The notes under the pieces: model-generated | What the model saw: only the letters and a program-made list of their open reading frames with translations | Databases searched by the model: none | What the model was told of the DNA's origin: nothing | Translations under genes and position numbers: made by a program | Source: Prorocentrum cordatum | Taxonomy: Eukaryota; Sar; Dinophyceae; Prorocentrales; Prorocentraceae | Assembly: GCA_963575745.1 (NCBI GenBank) | Contig: CAUYUJ010011225.1 | Coordinates: forward strand, 1,170,828 to 1,234,827 | Direction of reading: 5' to 3' | DNA length: 64,000 nucleotides | In this document: piece after piece, positions 11,601-22,635 of the stretch | How the letters are laid out: each line of letters begins with the position of its first letter | How positions within the stretch are numbered: the stretch's first letter is position 1

Positions 11601-11989
11601 AAGTGGAAGGGGAAGGCAAGCAGGGTAGGTCGAACGCGGAGGCAGAACACGAAGGTGAGGATAACGTGGGCGAGGAGGAGGAGGAGGAGGAGGAGGAGGA
11701 GGAGGAGAGGGGGAGGGGGAGGATAGATAAAAAAGGAAAGAGGAGGAGGAATCCCTACTTATCCGCTGATTCATCCCTCGCTCCATTTCCCATCCCTTCC
11801 CTTTTTGCCTATCGTGCCTATCTGCTTCCGTTCTTTCCTACCTGCCTCCATCCCTCCTTCCTTTTCTCCGCCCTTTCCCCTCCCCCACGACGACCACGAC
11901 GACGACGAAGGCGGCGACGCCGACGACGACGTCGACGCCAGGATTGCGTGCCTGCCACGGGAGTGGATGAGGTTATTGCCCATGAGGAG

Positions 11990-12021
<32 letters not shown>

Positions 12022-12235
12022 GGAGGAGGTTTTCGAAATTGACGAGAACCCATGCTTCGCGTAGCGCGCATGGTAGCAGCAAATATTGATATACACATAT
12101 ATATATGTATATATATATATATCAATAGAGAGAGAGTGAGAGAGAGAGAGAGAGAGAAAATGAGAGAGAGAGAGAGAGAGAGAAGAAGAGAGAGAGAGAG
12201 AAGAAGAGAGAGCGAGGGAAAGGGAGATATAGTTA
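11601..12235. repeat. GAG-, TA- and GA-type microsatellites
   Basis: (GAG)n at 11,670-11,735 and 11,980-12,028, GAC-rich 11,888-11,940, (TA)n at 12,090-12,122 and (GA)n at 12,125-12,225. Glu/Arg-rich and Ser/Leu-rich frames here are repeat translations. Confidence 0.9.
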
Positions 12236-13110
12236 TACATGTGCACCGCCCCTGGGGTCCCAGGACATCAGTTCCCCAGGCGGTGGATCTGTACAAGCCC
12301 CCGCCTCGCACAGCAGCGACCCGTCGTTTTTGGACAGCACCTGCTGCAGCGCATCGTCCCCGTATGTTCCGTCCATCAAGAAACGATTCGGGACGAAAAA
12401 CGGCCCCAGAGAGGGGGGTCGGGAAGCCCTCCAGAATCCGAAGGAATCCCGACGACATCATGCACTTTGCAAAGAAGTCCAGAGGGACCACGGCTGTATG
12501 AAGACGGGCCGCCGGATGTCTGCGTACGCAAGTCGCTCCGTCATCCCTGGCCAGCTTATTGAGAAGGCCTAGCGGCCGGTGCTGCCGACCCTGAAGAAGG
12601 ACGGCAACGACGGCGGCGGCGGCGGCAGCGGCGACGACGACGATGCTGACGCTCTGGAGCCTTTCCTGGGGCTCTCTTGGGAGCCTCTTGCGCTCTGTTG
12701 GGGCTTTGGCTGTGGCCAGGGCTGGGGCCGGGGCCGAAGCCGAGGCTGCGGCCACGGCCAGGGCTGGGGGTGCCGGGGCTAGAGGGGGGGACGGGGCGTG
12801 GGGGGAAAATGTATCTTCAGGACCCACCGGAACCCCCCCGGGAACCCCCGCTGGACCCCCCCCCCACCCGGCGCGAGGAAGGGATCAAAGGGAAGGGGCG
12901 TCCTTTCGATTCCACTCCGATGTTGTTCAATTTTGCTTTGGACGGCGCGTATGAGGAAGAGGGCCCAGGCAAATCAAAGATGTCCAGAGGGACCACAGAT
13001 GGATAAAAACGGGCCGCCGGATGCCTGCGTATGCGAGTCGCCCAGCTTATTTCGACTTGAATCGTCCGGCATCGCCGCCATCCTCGTGCGTCGAAGTTTT
13101 TGATTCGCTT
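12236..13110. repeat. Dispersed repeats R6a and R7a/b
   Basis: R7 occurs at 12,466-12,559 and 12,972-13,050 (GTCCAGAGGGACCAC, ACGGGCCGCCGGATG, CTGCGTA.GC.AGTCGC). R6, copy a, at 12,561-12,690 (GGCCGGTGCTGCCGACCCTG plus a GGC/GAC tract and a GGAGCC..CTTGG tail) recurs at 15,351-15,460. A GGGATCAAAGGGAAGGGGC word at 12,877 recurs at 16,041 next to the tandem array. No gene supported. Confidence 0.7.
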
Positions 13111-14251
13111 TGAACCGTCGGGAGCCTCTGGAAGCCTCGGGGGTCCTCTGGAGGCCTCGGTGGAGACCTCCAAGGACCTCTGATGACCTCCGTCGTCATC
13201 GTCGTCGTCTGAAGGGGGTCTTTGGAGGCGTGATCGCGGAGCTCTAGGGTCCTAATCGGGCCACCTCGGGCATCGTCCAGAGCTCCGAGGTCGAGATAGA
13301 ATGAGCAATCATGCTCAAACCACTCAGTCCAAACAACTGTTTGATATTTCCTTCGGGGCAAGCGCAAGCGTGGGGCGCGCCGGCTGGCGAGCACGAGCTG
13401 GCAGAAGTATCCAGCGTCGTCGGTCGCCGTCAGCATTGACATCGACATCGCCATCGTCCGCATCTTGTTGAGATGCGGTCGCATCTCGATGCGTTGGTGC
13501 GTCGTCATCGTCTCTGTCGGCTTCGTCGGTCGCGCCTCGTCGGCGACAGGGGGAGAGACCTGTCGGCTCGAAAGCCGCAGGCGGCACTGAAGGGCCCGTG
13601 GATGCTGCATGCTCCATCCTCCCCCCCGTCTGCCTCCCCTCCCCCCCTCCTCCCTCCATCGCTCCCGCCTTTCTCTCCCGCGTCCCCTCCTGCACGTCCT
13701 CCGCGGTGGCTTGGTTCAGCGTCGTCTCAAGTTTCACGGGCGTTTTCGGTCCCTCCGCGCCTTTCTTTCCCCCTCTCGTCATCTTCCTTCCTACCAACCC
13801 TCTCGACTGACAACACAGCCATTTTCCTCCCCGTCGTCGTTGTCGCCGTCGCCGCTGGTGGAGTCGTCGTCTCTGCAACTACCCCTACAGGTCCGCCCGA
13901 CGCTGGGATAATCATCGGACATCCTCATTGGGGTTCACCTGGCTGCAGTCGTCCTTCGAATTCTGAACCCCAGCCTGGTTTTCAGAATTCTAATTTGCAG
14001 GGGCAGGGTTCAGATGAGGTTGCCCAGTCGTCTTCCTTTGGTGGCGGCGTCAGCGTCGTCGTCATCGTCGTGATCGGCGCCCCGAGGTCCATGCCGGTCG
14101 CGCCCGTTGCCCTGCTGGAGCGCACGTTGGAGCGCTGCCACTTGCAGCAGGCCGCTGCCGCCACCGAACGAGCGAACCAACGAAGCCATACGCCGCTTGG
14201 CGCGTGGGCAGGACGAATGCGCATGCCAATGATGAAGAATAGGGGGCGCAT
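13111..14251. other. No confident gene
   Basis: A short minisatellite of CCTCTGGAGGCCTCGG words fills 13,117-13,190. The minus-strand frame across 13,047-13,610 contains a stretch (WTEWFEHDCSFYLDLG) that looks less repetitive than its surroundings, but I recognise no family. A small inverted repeat around GAATTCT sits at 13,958-13,992. Confidence 0.35.
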
Positions 14252-14336
14252 CACGACTGTGACACAGAAAAAGACAAGGCGCAGCACGACTGTGAAGCAG
14301 AAAACTAAGCGCCCCACGACTGTGAAGCAGAGAAGA
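14252..14336. repeat. Three tandem ~31-bp repeats
   Basis: The word GCACGACTGTGAAGCAGAAA is repeated three times with small changes, translating in one frame to TTVKQK-like units. Too short to indicate a gene. Confidence 0.8.
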
Positions 14337-14489
14337 CGGAGGAGGGGAGGGGGGGAGGAAGCACTACAGGAAATCGCCCTCACCAGTGCCGCCACCAGAG
14401 GGCGGGAATCGCCCTCCGCCCAACTCTCCCGCCCCTCCTCCCCTAGAGGTTCCCCCTTCTGGGACGGTCGAAATGGGTCCGGAAAAAAT

Positions 14490-14571
14490 GCGTACGAAGA
14501 CCGACAGCAGTTTCTGTTTATTCTAGCAGGACTCGCTGTCGGTGTCCCCGCGGAAGTTGTCCATATGAGAC
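14490..14571. repeat. Dispersed repeat R4, copy b
   Basis: Partner of 7,086-7,181. CCGACAGCAG at 14,501 can pair with the GCTGTCGG at 14,534, so this copy may fold. 14,572-14,819 holds nothing I recognise. Confidence 0.65.
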
Positions 14572-14819
14572 AGAAGGCCGATTGCCCAACATCGGCCGTT
14601 GTCGGTTTTGGATACTTTTTGTTGTTGTGCATCGTAACCGACAGCCCCAGATAATGAATAGGTGAATAGGTCCCCGCCCCTTCACCACTGAGTGTTGATT
14701 ATCCCTGGCCAGTATAGGTTTTGTCAGGGAAGAGAGGCGGCAAGGCCGATCTTTCTGATCGCCGGGGAAAGTTGCGACTCGAAGTTGTTTTCTTATGCTG
14801 AGTAGCAAGAACTCCTCAG

Positions 14820-14945
14820 GCTTCCGATTGATGTCCTCGGGAATCATGTGGATGTCCTAGGGAATCCTATGGATTCATATGGATTCCTATGGATTTCCGA
14901 AGGAATCCTATGGATGTCCTAGGGGATCCTATGGACGTTTCGGAT
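14820..14945. repeat. Short minisatellite, ATCCTATGGAT words
   Basis: Six to seven imperfect copies of GGAATCCTATGGATGTCCTA-like words (12-20 bases). 14,946-15,222 has no recognised feature apart from CT-rich sequence. Confidence 0.8.
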
Positions 14946-15222
14946 AATCTTGATCATAATCATTGTCATCATCTTCATCAGTATGCTGAGATCCCCGAGA
15001 AAAACGTTAATTATCCCCCTGGATCCCGAACTGTCTTACCCCCAAGGGGTATTTTCGCGAGCTGGCGGTTATCCATCTTTCCCCTATCCATTTCGGGCGT
15101 TCAAGATGCCTTTCTCCTGGCCTTCTTCCTTCCGCCCCACCCCCACTGCGAGGTCCTCTCGCCCTCCCTTTCTGACCTCTCCTCCTCCCCCAGTCCCCCT
15201 TTCGGGCGGGGCCAGGACTTGA

Positions 15223-15344
15223 ATGAAGCGTTCCAGAGCATGTCGAAAGCACTCAGAGCGTTCCTGAGCGCTCTGGAACGGCCGCGGCGCCCGATGCATC
15301 CTCGAGAACAGATGGGTCTCAGAGATCCCCAATTTGTCCCAGTT
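15223..15344. repeat. Dispersed repeat R2, copy b, with hairpin
   Basis: Matches 4,329-4,430. CGTTCCAGAGC (15,229-15,239) and GCTCTGGAACG (15,270-15,280) form an exact 11-bp inverted repeat around a 30-base loop. Confidence 0.75.
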
Positions 15345-15350
15345 CGATTG

Positions 15351-15960
15351 CGAAGGCCTTACGGCCGGTGCCGCCGACCCTGAAGGGGGACCTCGACGAC
15401 GACGGCGGCGGCGGTGGCGGCGGCGACGACGACGACGCTGACTTGGGCCCGAGTCCTCAGGAATGTTTCTTGGGGAGGACTGTTGGGGTCTCTCGGGAGC
15501 CTCTTGGGGGCCTTTTCGGGTGCCCTGGGGGCCTTTTGTGGGCTTCTTAGGGGCCTCTTAGGAACATCTTGGGGCCTCCTGGGAGCTTCTCTGGGCCGAG
15601 GGCTCGAAATGTCCGTTCGGGTTCCACGTCAAGGCACGCTCTTGGAGCCGTCTTGGGTGCTTGGGCCGTCTTGTGGGCTGCCTTGGGGTTCTCTTGGGAT
15701 GCTTTGAAGCGCTCTTGGAAGCCTCTTTGCCGTCTTGGGACGATCTTGAGGGCCTCTTCGGCCGTCTTGGAGCGGCTGAAACCGGAAAAGGCTGGACCCC
15801 TCCAAGTGATTTGTGTCTCTTGGGGCCCTCTTCGGGCGTCTCGGAGGGTGTCTTGGAGGTCTTCTGGGCAGTCTGGGAGCGTGAAGGCGTTTTGGACCGA
15901 TTGTTTGGCGATTTGGGGGCCCTCTTGGATCGTCTCGGGGGCCTCTTGGGGCACTTTTGG
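15351..15960. repeat. Repeat R6b followed by minisatellite block 3
   Basis: R6 copy b (GCCGGTGCCGCCGACCCTGA and a GGC/GAC tract) leads into a 500-bp GGCCTCTTGG-type array, the same order as at 12,561-12,720. Confidence 0.8.
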
Positions 15961-16074
15961 CTTGTTGTGGTACTTTTTGCAGCCCCGGGACCCCCAGGGG
16001 GGGATGGGCATCTGCCCCTCCCCCCCCCCCCGACGGGGGAGGGATCAAAGGGAAGGGGCTTCCCGTCGATTCGA
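15961..16074. other. Left flank of the tandem array
   Basis: C-rich and G-rich runs and the GGGATCAAAGGGAAGGGGC word shared with 12,877. The array starts abruptly at TCGAAGACGCC (16,075). No exon A precedes this first unit. Confidence 0.6.
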
Positions 16075-17084
16075 TCGAAGACGCCTACGGCGAATCACCG
16101 CCGCCCCCTACCTTTATGACAAGCGCCTCTGTGGCCAAGCGTTTGGGTCCAGAGCTTGAACAAACTTTCGGACCAGGTGCTCCCCGAGCCGCTGTCGAAA
16201 CCTTTCGGGGAACACGTGGGCGAGGAGGAGGAGGATGAGGAGAGGAAGGGAAAAGGAGGAGGAGGAGGAGGAGGAGGAGGAGGAGGGAGGAGATCTCTTG
16301 GGAGCCTCGTGCGCCATTCCTGGGGCCTTCTGAGAGCTTCCTCGGGACCTCTTAGAGGCCTCTTGGGGGTCTCCTTGGGCCTCTTGGGGGCCTTAAGGGG
16401 CTTCTTGGCGGCCCTTTTGGTCTTCTTGCGGCGTCCCTGGTCTGTCTGACGCCGTCGGAAGCCATCTTGGAAGATTATCTGGGCCGTCTTGGGGCCCTCT
16501 TGGGGCGCTGAAGAGCCGTCTCGGAGGCCATCTTGGGCGTGTTGGAGGCCTCTTGGGCCGTCTTGGGACCCTTTTTGGGCTGTCTTGGGATCCTCTTGGG
16601 CCGTCCTGGGGCCATCTTGGAGGCCTCTCGCGCGATCTGTGGGCGATCTTGGGGGCCTCTTGGGCCGTCTCGGGCCGTCGGACGGCCGACAGGAAGTATA
16701 CGATCAAATTCTTCACAAACCGAAGGCAAATCAATGCTTCTGGCATCTTGGGGCCTTCGTGGAGTACCTCTTGGAGGCTTGTTGGGCTTGGGGGCCTCTT
16801 GGACCGTCTTGGGCTATCTTCTTGAGGCCATCTTAGGCCGTCTTCGGTGCATCTTGGGCCGTCTTGGAGACATCTTGGGACTTCTTGAGGCCATCGTGGG
16901 CGCCTTGGAGGCGTCTTGGGACCGTCTTGGAGGCCATCTTGGGGCCATCTTGACCGAAAAAGCTGACGAGACGGGCGGCCAGCGGCATCGCCGAAGCCCC
17001 AGGGGTAGTCTTAACAAGAACCATACACCATTGTAAATTTAGCGCGCTGGGCACCTCTGTGGCAAGCCAGCAGGGGGCGGCGGA
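16075..17084 (+). mobile_element. Intronic module, copy 1
   Basis: Begins TCGAAGACGCCTACGGCGAA, soon followed by CCGCCGCCCCCTACC; ends GGCACCTCTGTGGCAAGCC then AGCAGGGGGCGGCGGA. CCGCCGCCCCCT near the left end and AGGGGGCGGCGG at the right end are reverse complements. The interior is a GAG tract, the GGCC-TCTTGG minisatellite and an AT-richer island with the perfect palindrome GGCCGTCGGACGGCC (about 16,671). In this copy it is not preceded by exon A. An introner-like element is one reading; a plain tandem-repeat intron is the other. Confidence 0.55.
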
Positions 17085-17698
17085 CCTAGTGGACTTCGGC
17101 CCATCCCGCCACCGTGCCTGGGTTGTCGGTCAGAGGCCCTTTGGATGCCTGTGGGGATCTACCGGGAGATCTCTTGAAGCCTCTTTCGGGCATACTTTTT
17201 AAAGCATCTCGGGGGCTTCTTGGGGGCCTGATTTGGGCATCTCGGGGCCTCTTGGGGGCCTCCCGGGGCCTTTCCGGGGCTCCTCGGGGGCCTCTGGGGA
17301 GATCTCGGGGCCATCTTGGGGCGGAGGGCTCAAAGCGTCAGTTCGTGTTCCTCCTCTTGGGGCTGCCTTGGGGGCCTCTTCGGCCCTTCTTGGAGGCTCT
17401 TGGGCCGTTTTTGGGTGGTCTTGGGCGCCTCTTGGGCCGTCCTGGACGCTCTGAGGACCAACAAATGCCCAGACCGTAAATCAAATGATTTTGACCATTA
17501 TCGGCCTCTTGGGCCGCTCTCCAGGGCCTCCAAAACGGCCCAAGAGGTGTGCAAGAGGGCGGGGGACCCCAGAGAGCGCCCGCGAGCGCCCAGGGGCGCT
17601 CGGAACTCCGGGCTGTAGGCCCTTTCCAATAACACGTATAGTACTTAACGCAGAGAGCTCGCAGGGACCGCAGGGCACTCCAACTCGTGCCTTTTCAG
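17085..17698 (+). repeat. Second intronic minisatellite, unit 1
   Basis: A GGCCTCTTGGGGGCCTCCCG-type array between module and exon B, with an AT-richer island (AACAAATGCCCAGACCGTAA, 17,461) and a short unique stretch before exon B. Equivalent segments: 23,579-24,192, 29,079-29,692 and, shortened, 34,721-35,292. Confidence 0.8.
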
Positions 17699-18007
17699 GG
17701 CACGGTGGCGGATCACTACAGCGTGGAGCAAACTGACGCCGAGATTCCAGAATGGGTTGCTTTGGGTAAGGTTGAGCTCAAAGTAGTTCGTGGATGTACG
17801 GACAGTGGCCTCCGCTACTTGAATCTGTACGTGAAGCACCTAGGGCGGGCAGGATTTGTTGTCGGAGGTCTGCTGGGAGAGGACGACCACGCGGACGTCA
17901 TGGTTCCTCCAGAGGCATGTGCCACGCGTCTGGCCCTGGTGGATAATGTGGAAGCAGGCCTGAAAGCTCCATCAGTGGCCTCGGTCGCAGTGGCAACCCT
18001 TGCGTGA
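17699..18007 (+). CDS. Secreted VWD-like protein, orphan exon B (gene 1)
   Basis: Encodes the C-terminal ~100 residues of the array protein, opening GTVADHYSVEQTDAE and holding the conserved run YLNLYVKHLGRAGFVVGGLL, then GEDDH and PPEACA, ending at TGA 18,005-18,007. The start is taken from the CAG at 17,696-17,698 as a splice acceptor. No exon A lies upstream; minisatellite and an unrelated flank do. It cannot make a complete protein unless the first exon is outside the window or on another transcript. I associate this motif set with dinoflagellate predicted proteins, from memory. Confidence 0.6.
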   Translation, partial: GTVADHYSVEQTDAEIPEWVALGKVELKVVRGCTDSGLRYLNLYVKHLGRAGFVVGGLLGEDDHADVMVPPEACATRLALVDNVEAGLKAPSVASVAVATLA

Positions 18008-18552
18008 CCGACCGTGCTCGCCTTGCACGTCATCGAAGACGCCGTCGGGTATGCGCCCCGACCAGTCGACCAAGCAGTGAGTTCGGACTGGCGTTGTCGG
18101 GTGAGCAACTGTTTCTTCGCTGAAGCCGATCTCCTTCTGTTCCTGATTCTGATTCGCTGCTCCTCAGAGGGCGCCGGAGAAACCCTCGCCCCTCGTCCCT
18201 TGCGTCTGGCTCCTCCTCCCTCGTCCCCGCGCTTACCTCCTCCGAGACCGCTCCTTCCTCATCCGTCCTCCCTCCCCCTCCGTTCTGGGCAGCCTGCAGG
18301 GGCCTGCCGTGGGCCTCCAGGTGTTTTTTCCAGGAGGGGGACCTGCAGCGGGTCTTCGTCGTCCTCGTCGTCGTCCTCGTCGTCGTTGTCCTCAGCCTGC
18401 AGGAGCCTCCAGATGGCGCCCCCAGGGTTCCCCATAGCGAGGGGGCTCCCGCTCGAGACGTCCAAGCGAGTTACTCACGGACGAGGCTCCCGCTCGAGAC
18501 TTCTCTACGATGAGTGTGCGACTTAGTGTGTGACCGTGTAGGTGTGAACGAC
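18008..18552 (+). other. Exon B 3' flank, C/T-rich
   Basis: About 540 bp conserved in all four units (also 24,502-25,046, 30,002-30,546 and 35,602-36,146), with a TCGTCGTCC tract and a doubled word GGCTCCCGCTCGAGAC. An open frame of 170 codons in units 1-3 is Ser/Pro/Leu-rich and is shortened in unit 4. I treat the segment as 3' UTR or spacer. Confidence 0.45.
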
Positions 18553-20339
18553 GACGATGGTGATGATGCTGCTGCTGCTTATGATGATGACGATGATGCT
18601 GATGAGGAGGATAATGCTGATGATGACGCTGATGGTGATGTCGAGGAGAAGTTTGAGGATGACGAGGATGATGCCGATGATGCTGATGATGCTGCTGCTG
18701 ATGATGATGCTGATGATATCGACGATCACGGTGCTGCTGCTGATGACGATGAGGCTGAGGATCAGGATGAGTATGATGATGATGGTGCTGATGATGGTGC
18801 TGATGATGGTGATGACGACGACGATTACGACCACGATGATCATGCTGATGATGACGACTACGATTATGATGAAGGTGATGATGATACGGTTGGTGATGCT
18901 GACGACGATGACTATGATGATGATGCTGATGCTGATGATGCTGACGGTGCTGGTGATGATGCTGATGATGACGATGCCGATGATAATGACGATGCTGATG
19001 ACAATGATGATGACGATGATGATAAGCATGACGCATATGATGATGATGATGTTGATGCTGATTGCGGTGAGGGTGATGATGAAGATGATGAGGACGATGA
19101 TGATGATGATGATGATGCCGATGATACTGATGGCGATGATGCTGATGCTGCTGATGATGATGATTCTGATGACTCGGGTGACGATGATTGTTATGATGAT
19201 GGTGACGGTGACGGTGATGGTAATGGCAATGGCAATGGCAATGGTAATGGCAATGGTAATGGTAATGGTGATGGGGATGCTGATGGTGATGATGACGCTG
19301 CTCTCTTGCTAATGGTACTGAGGATGAGTATGCTGCTGGTGGTGGTGATGTTGATGACAATGAGGATGATGCTGGTGATGATGATGGTGATGGCGATGGT
19401 GATGGTGATGGTGGTGCTGACGATGATGATGCTGGTGGTGATGATGATGCTCATGATGATGACGATGATGCTGCTGCGAGTGTGTGAGCGGTGTCATTCA
19501 TTTTGATTATGATGATGATGATGATGGTAATGACGATGCCGAAGATGACGATTATGATTATGATTTTAATGATGCTGATGATGGTGGTGGTGACGATGAT
19601 GATGTTGAGGATGATTGGTGATGCTGATGATGATGATGGTGCTGATTGTACTGGGGGTGATGACGATGATGATGGCGATTGTGATGGGGGTGATGCTGGT
19701 GATGATGATGCTGATGATGGTGATGGTGATGGTGGTGATGATGCTGCTGTTGATGATGACGATGATGAATGTGATGAATGTGATGATGCTGATGATGATG
19801 CGGATGCTGGTCCTGGTGAGGATGATAATGACGATGACGATGACGTTGATGATGCTGATGATGATGCTGATTGTGATGGGGGTGGTGGTGATTATTATGC
19901 TGATGATGCTGATGCTGATGATGGAGATGATGATGATGCTGATGATGATGATGCTGGTGGTGCTGATGATGATGACGATGATTATGTTGACGATGATGAT
20001 GAGGATTATGATAATGATGCTGACTATAATGATGATGCTGAGGATGGGGATGATGATGGTGATGATCATGCTGACGATGGTGATAGTGATGATGATGGTG
20101 ATGATGATGGAGGTGATGATGATGAAGATTCTCAGGGTGATGCTGATTCTTGTGATGGGGGTGACGATGATGGATTTGATGATGATGAATGTGATGATGC
20201 TAATGATGTTGTTGATTATGATGATAATGACGACGATGTTGGTTACAAATATTGCTATGATGGTGGTGATGGTGATGGTGCGTTTCTTGTTGCTGTTGTT
20301 TATGATGATGTGGGTTGATGGTGCTGATGATGACGATGC

Positions 20340-20398
<59 letters not shown>

Positions 20399-20399
20399 G
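18553..20399 (+). repeat. GAT-type microsatellite, unit 1 (~1.85 kb)
   Basis: Almost uninterrupted GAT/GAC/GCT/GGT triplets with an inner (GGTAAT/GGCAAT) run at 19,220-19,270. One frame translates to Asp/Ala, another to Met/Leu, and the reverse strand to Ile/Val or His. These long frames are products of the triplets. Confidence 0.95.
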
Positions 20400-20784
20400 T
20401 AACAGTACGAGAGGAGAAGTGGGTGAGGAGGACGAGGAGGTTCCTGCGGGGGGTGTCCAGAGAAAACTCGAGCCCTTTGCAGGACATGGGGAAGATAGTC
20501 CAGTGACAGGGGCCCTCCTGGCTTTGAATGGAGAGAGTTTCCCGGGCCGGGCCCTGGCACTACAGCCCAGCAGGGCCATCATCACTCAGAAGTCATCGGC
20601 AAGGGTCTGTGCTTTGATGGCTTGATGGCCGTCCGTGCCCTTTAGGACAGTGCTGGCGATATGCGCCATCTGTGCGGCAGCACCAGATCGGAGTTATTTC
20701 GGCTCAGACAACAGCTACGCACATTCCGGCACCTTTACTTGATATCGAACCTTTTTTTTCTGCGCGCCGTGAAACTCACGCGGG
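20400..20784 (+). promoter_or_regulatory. Conserved promoter-side segment with T-tract (gene 2)
   Basis: About 385 bp between the microsatellite and the exon A ATG, conserved at 26,833-27,217 and 32,466-32,849. A run of seven to nine T (20,750-20,760) lies 25-30 bases before the ATG. Dinoflagellate promoters are known for a TTTT box in place of TATA, and trans-splice acceptors have a pyrimidine tract, so the run could be either. Functional assignment is inferred from position and conservation only. Confidence 0.35.
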
Positions 20785-21650
20785 ATGAAGCCGTCCAGCA
20801 TCGCGGTACTCTTGTTTTTAGTTGGCTGCGTGGGAGCTGCTCAGCTCAAAGTGATTGACGAAACGACCGACGAGTCTGGAGCAGCACGTTCCCCAGTCTA
20901 TGGGTACGAAATCACTTACAAGTCTACGCACCAGATTGATGACATTTACTTTGTTAAGAATGGCGCGCGGACGATCCCTTTCATGGAATCTTTCCCGACC
21001 TACGGCGGCTGCACCCTCACTCAGGGCGGCCCTTGCAACGGAGGTCATCAGAGCCCGTGGGACTCATCAGGCAAGGCTGATAATTCTGGGTGCTGGTCAT
21101 TCACTACTCACAGTATCTTATGCGATCATGACATAACCTCCGACGAAGTGCATATCGAATTCTGGTCGGGCGGCTATTCTTCCACGAGCGGCTTCACTGT
21201 GAAATCATTGGACGCGGGTGGATCAGTAATTGCGACCGTGGCTGATGTTGGGTCCCGGTCAGGGCTTACTGCTTGCAATGCGCTCGACGGCGCTGGGACG
21301 CCAACGATTTGTCCGGTCTCCCCTCCGACGACGTACACGCAACCTACTGCTGCGACACCCAGCCCGACCGCTGCGACACCCAACCACCCCAGCCCGACCA
21401 GCGCCAGCCCGGCAGCTTCTGGGGCTTCTGCCGTTGGCGATCCTCACTTGCAAAACGTTCATGGTGAGCGGTTCGACTTGATGAAGGAGGGCAATCACGT
21501 GCTCATAAGCATTCCTCGTGGACAGATCGCCGAAAACGCCTTGCTTCGCGTGCGGGCCGATGCGCGCCGATTGGGTGGACAATGTGCGGATATGTACTTC
21601 CAAGCGCTGAACGTTACAGGGTCTTGGGCAGAGGCCAGTCAAGCTGGAGG
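20785..21650 (+). CDS. Secreted VWD-like protein, exon A (gene 2)
   Basis: Residues 1-20 form a signal peptide (MKPSSIAVLLFLVGCVGAAQ, hydrophobic core and AAQ cleavage region). Residues ~21-175 are a Cys-containing domain I do not recognise. Residues ~180-215 are a Thr/Pro/Ala linker of TPSPTAA units, variable between copies. From residue 218 comes GDPHLQNVHGERFDL...HVLISIPRG, resembling the start of a von Willebrand factor D (GDPH) module, then RRLGGQCADMYFQ and NVTGSWAEA. Homology is lost after AGGY (residue ~291), where the intronic module starts. The probable role is an extracellular or vesicle-targeted protein; the function is unknown. The copy appears intact. Start chosen: the ATG just after the T-tract and directly before the signal peptide. 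Confidence 0.75.
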
Positions 21651-21653
21651 GTA

Positions 21654-22635
21654 TCGAAGACGCCTACGGCGAATCACCACCGCCCCCTACCTTTATGAAA
21701 CGCGCCTCTGTGGCCAAGCGTTTGGGTCCAGAGCTTGAACAAACTTTCGGACCAGGTGCTCCCCGAGCCGCTGTCGAAACCTTTCGGGGAATACGTGGGC
21801 GAGGAAGAGGAGGATGAGGAGAGGGAGGGAAAAGGAAGAGGAGGAGGAGGAGGAGGAGGGAGGAGATCTCTTGGGATCCTCGTGCGCCATTCCTGGGGCC
21901 TTCTGAGAGCTTCCTCGGGGCCTCTTGGAGGCCTCTTGGGGGTCTCCTTGGGCCTCTTGGGGGCCTTTGGGGTCTTCTTGGGGGCCCTTTTGGTCTTCTT
22001 GCGGCGTCCCTGGTCTGTCTGACGCCGTCGGAAGCCATCTTGGACGCCTCCCTGGGCCGTCTTGGGGCCCTCTTGGGGCGCTGAAGAGCCGTCTCGGAGG
22101 CCATTTTGGGCATGTTGGAGGCCTCTTGGGCCGTCTTGGGACCCTTTTGGGGCTGTCTTGGGATTCTCTTGGGCCGTCCTGGGGCCATCTTGGAGGCCTC
22201 TCGCGCGATCTGTGGCCGTCTCGGGCCGTCGGACGGCCGAAAGGAAGTAAACGTCCAAATTCTTCGCAAACCGAAGGCAAATCACTGCTTCTGGCATCTT
22301 GGGGCCTTCGTGGAGTACCTCTTGGAGGCTTGTTGGGCTTGGGGGCCTCTTGGACCGTCTTGGGCTATCTTCTTGAGGCCATCTTAGGCCGTCTTCGGTG
22401 CATCTTGGGCCGTCTTGGAGACATCTTGGGACTTCTTGAGGCCATCGTGGGCGCCTTGGAGGCGTCTTGGGACCGTCTTGGAGGCCATCTTGGGGCCATC
22501 TTGACCGAAAAAGCTGACGAGACGGGCGGCCAGCGGCATCGCCGAAGCCCCAGGGGTAGTCTTAACAAGAACCATACACCATTGTAAATTTAGCGCGCTG
22601 GGCACCTCTGTGGCAAGCCAGCAGGGGGCGGCGGA
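21654..22635 (+). mobile_element. Intronic module, copy 2a
   Basis: Same ends and order as copy 1. It starts three bases after a GT dinucleotide that follows the last exon A codons (GGAGG|GTATCG), so the module supplies nearly the whole start of the intron. Confidence 0.55.

Larger units (their letters stand above)
16075..21653 (+). repeat. Tandem array unit 1 (5,579 bp)
   Basis: Unit order: intronic module, second minisatellite, exon B, C/T-rich segment, GAT microsatellite, promoter-side segment, exon A. The boundaries are set at the first base of TCGAAGACGCC, which recurs at 21,654, 28,079 and 33,713. Outside the microsatellite the units look nearly identical by eye. Confidence 0.9.

Noticed and set aside
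13473-14654. 393-codon plus-strand frame
   Set aside because: Built of CT-rich low complexity, the 31-bp tandem repeats and repeat R4; no family signal.
18514-20318. Long Asp/Ala-, Met-, His- and Ile-rich open frames in the three GAT blocks
   Set aside because: They follow the triplet repeat on both strands, start and stop at repeat edges and differ between units by indels that are not multiples of three.
20695-20715. Spliced-leader relic before exon A
   Set aside because: ATTTCGGCTCAG resembles part of the dinoflagellate leader but only over about 12 bases with mismatches, and it varies between units (TTTTTTCGGCTCAG in unit 4).
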